A stretch of 6,078 nt of DNA, taken from positions 147-6,224 of the forward strand of contig DOWQ01000412.1 in assembly GCA_003519485.1 (NCBI GenBank), given 5' to 3'. Positions 5,146-6,078 of this stretch are shown here, piece after piece; within the stretch, counting starts at the first letter, position 1; every line of letters begins with the position of its first letter. Source of the DNA: Streptomyces sp. (GTDB taxonomy: Bacteria > Actinomycetota > Actinomycetes > Streptomycetales > Streptomycetaceae). A program made the translations under genes and the position numbers. Below the pieces are notes generated by a model, which was not told where the DNA came from, searched no databases, and was given only the letters and a program-made list of their open reading frames with translations.

Positions 5146-5733
5146 TCAGGCGGCGACCGCCTCCGGGATACGGAACGGCTTGCCGCACCCGCCGCAGACG
5201 ATGGGCGCCTGGGCGAGCACCGACGGGACGACCCGGACGTTGCGCCCGCAGTCGCACACGGCCTTGACCCTGACGCCGCCCCCGGAGGAGCCGTGCCGGG
5301 CGGCGGGGCCGCGGAAACTGCGGCCGGTGTCCCCGGCTGTCGCCGCGGTGTGCGCCTTGAGCGCGCGCTGAAGTCTCTCGATGGTCGGGCGGTAGCGCTT
5401 TCTTGCCTCGGGGCTCAGTGCGACCAGCGAGAAGCCACTGCTGGGATGCGGCTCATCGGAGTGGTCGAGCCCGAGATCCTCGGCGATCGCCAGGAATCTG
5501 CGGTTGTGGTAACGGCCGGCCCGCGACGTGTCGCGAACGCCGCGAGCGGCGGCGATGCCGTGGACGGCCTCATGGAGTAGCCGTTCGAAGGAGAGCTCCG
5601 CGCCGCATGCGGACGAGGACTCTCCGATCAGGGATTCGGGCGCGGCGAGATCCGGCAGTTCGGGGTGGTGCCGTTGAATATCGGCCCACGCGAGTGCCAG
5701 TTCTGCGGCGAGAACAGGTGGTGTCGTGCTCAC
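5146..5733 (-). CDS. SprT-like zinc metallopeptidase-type protein with C-terminal zinc ribbon
   Basis: Predicted soluble protein of 195 residues. Seen: the metallopeptidase motif LLHEAVHGIAAARG with HEAVH at 54-58, then GRYHNRRFLAIAEDLGL with His76 as likely third zinc ligand, in the SprT-like arrangement (HExxH, spacer, HNxxF). A low-complexity linker follows, then a C-terminal ribbon with CDCG (Cys160, Cys162) and CGGCG (Cys180, Cys183). SprT/Spartan-type proteins include DNA-protein crosslink proteases, but many actinomycete members are uncharacterised, so the substrate is unknown. The frame is open from a GTG at 5796; I prefer GTG at 5733 because the 21 extra codons use A/T-ending codons (CAA, ATT, ATT) unlike the rest, overlap promoter-like sequence, and lack a ribosome site. 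The chosen GTG also lacks a clear Shine-Dalgarno. It ends 225 bases before rpsP, which probably has its own promoter. Confidence 0.82.
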   Translation of the reverse strand: MSTTPPVLAAELALAWADIQRHHPELPDLAAPESLIGESSSACGAELSFERLLHEAVHGIAAARGVRDTSRAGRYHNRRFLAIAEDLGLDHSDEPHPSSGFSLVALSPEARKRYRPTIERLQRALKAHTAATAGDTGRSFRGPAARHGSSGGGVRVKAVCDCGRNVRVVPSVLAQAPIVCGGCGKPFRIPEAVAA

Positions 5734-5756
5734 GTCGTGTACAACGAGCCGGGACC

Positions 5757-5778
5757 GCCCGGTGTTCCGATACCGGGC
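5757..5778 (-). repeat. 7-bp inverted repeat upstream of the SprT-like gene
   Basis: Arms GCCCGGT (5757-5763) and ACCGGGC (5772-5778) pair around an 8-base loop, directly downstream of the candidate promoter and 23 bases before the chosen GTG. It could be an operator or a leader hairpin. Confidence 0.45.
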
Positions 5779-5807
5779 ATCCCAAATAATTTGCACGTAC
5801 CAGTCAG
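5779..5807 (-). promoter_or_regulatory. Candidate promoter of the SprT-like gene
   Basis: On the minus strand CTGACT (5807-5802) and TGGGAT (5784-5779) are separated by exactly 17 bases, a fair match to a vegetative promoter. The spacer is locally AT-rich and includes the palindrome CAAATAATTTG (5783-5793), which touches the -10 and could be a repressor site. If used, transcription starts near 5772 and the GTG at 5796 cannot be the start codon. Confidence 0.4.
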
Positions 5808-6078
5808 TTTACGGCTCATGCGTGGAGACGAGGGCGGGTACGTCGATCTGCGGAGAAGTAACGCAGCTCACACCAAGCCGGTACGTACTCCCGCGTACGC
5901 CCCCGGCGCGCGGCTCGGCCCGTACGCCCCCGCGAAGCCGCTCCGGCGGGGCAGCTCCAGCGGAGCGCGACGCCGCCGCGAGCGTATCGGGCCCGCCGCT
6001 CGCCGCGGCCACCGGCCCGCCCTCCCCCACCGGATCGGCCTACCGGACTCGTCCGGCCGGACAGGGCCGGACAGAGCC

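Larger units (their letters stand above)
5734..6078. other. Region without a supported gene, upstream of the SprT-like gene
   Basis: It holds the promoter and palindrome described separately, a 12-bp direct repeat CGTACGCCCCCG (5894-5905 and 5921-5932), and a 10-bp tandem repeat GGCCGGACAG (6055-6064 and 6065-6074) next to the palindrome GTCCGGCCGGAC (6051-6062). A plus-strand frame is open from ATG 5818 to the window end, and a 73-codon minus-strand frame spans 6030-5809, but neither has coding-like codon bias, a ribosome site or a recognisable protein. The region may be intergenic, or the edge of a gene outside the window. Confidence 0.5.

Noticed and set aside
5734..5796. Longer start (GTG 5796) for the SprT-like protein
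   Set aside because: Codons there end in A/T unlike the rest of the gene and overlap a plausible promoter; not fully excluded.
5809..6030. 73-codon minus-strand small gene upstream of the SprT-like gene
   Set aside because: Ala/Gly/Arg-rich, no ribosome site, no recognisable feature.
5818..6078. Plus-strand gene starting at ATG 5818 and running off the right edge
   Set aside because: Frame is open, but second codon positions are too GC-rich for a streptomycete gene and no ribosome site is seen; could be revisited with flanking sequence.

Overview
The window looks like core chromosome of a high-GC actinomycete, most likely Streptomyces or a close relative. The sequence is strongly G+C rich, third codon positions are almost all G/C in the clear genes, GTG starts are common, and the conserved block rpsP-khpA-rimM-trmD-rplS leads straight into tandem type I signal peptidase genes. 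That last arrangement is a known Streptomyces layout (the sipWXYZ cluster described in S. lividans). Every supported gene is on the minus strand, so the biological reading direction is right to left.

Region by region, in transcription order: positions 5734-6078 hold no supported gene, only short GC-rich repeats and a candidate promoter with an AT-rich palindrome. Then comes a SprT-like zinc metallopeptidase-type gene (5733-5146). A 225-base gap follows with a candidate promoter and a leader of about 130 bases. Next are rpsP (ribosomal protein S16, 4920-4477) and, 2 bases later, a KH-domain RNA-binding protein of the KhpA type (4474-4244). The 141-base gap before rimM is packed with three consecutive hairpins, the last a textbook U-tailed intrinsic terminator only 26 bases before the rimM start. 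rimM (4102-3533) and trmD (3536-2721) overlap by 4 bases. After a 139-base gap with small hairpins comes rplS (L19, 2581-2231), then three signal peptidase I paralogues. The first (2185-1385) and second (1392-307) overlap by 8 bases. The third starts inside the second (383, a 77-base overlap) and runs off the left edge.

Functionally, the block combines 30S assembly (S16 and its maturation partner RimM), tRNA modification (TrmD makes m1G37), the 50S protein L19, an RNA-binding KH protein, and removal of signal peptides from exported proteins. I see no mobile element, CRISPR array, tRNA, rRNA or clearly novel gene system.

The signals not explained by the genes are mostly RNA or DNA structure. 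The strongest is a perfect 21-bp inverted repeat inside the first codons of the first signal peptidase gene. Next is the triple-hairpin terminator region in front of rimM. A third is the strikingly opposite charge of the cytoplasmic tails of the second and third signal peptidases.
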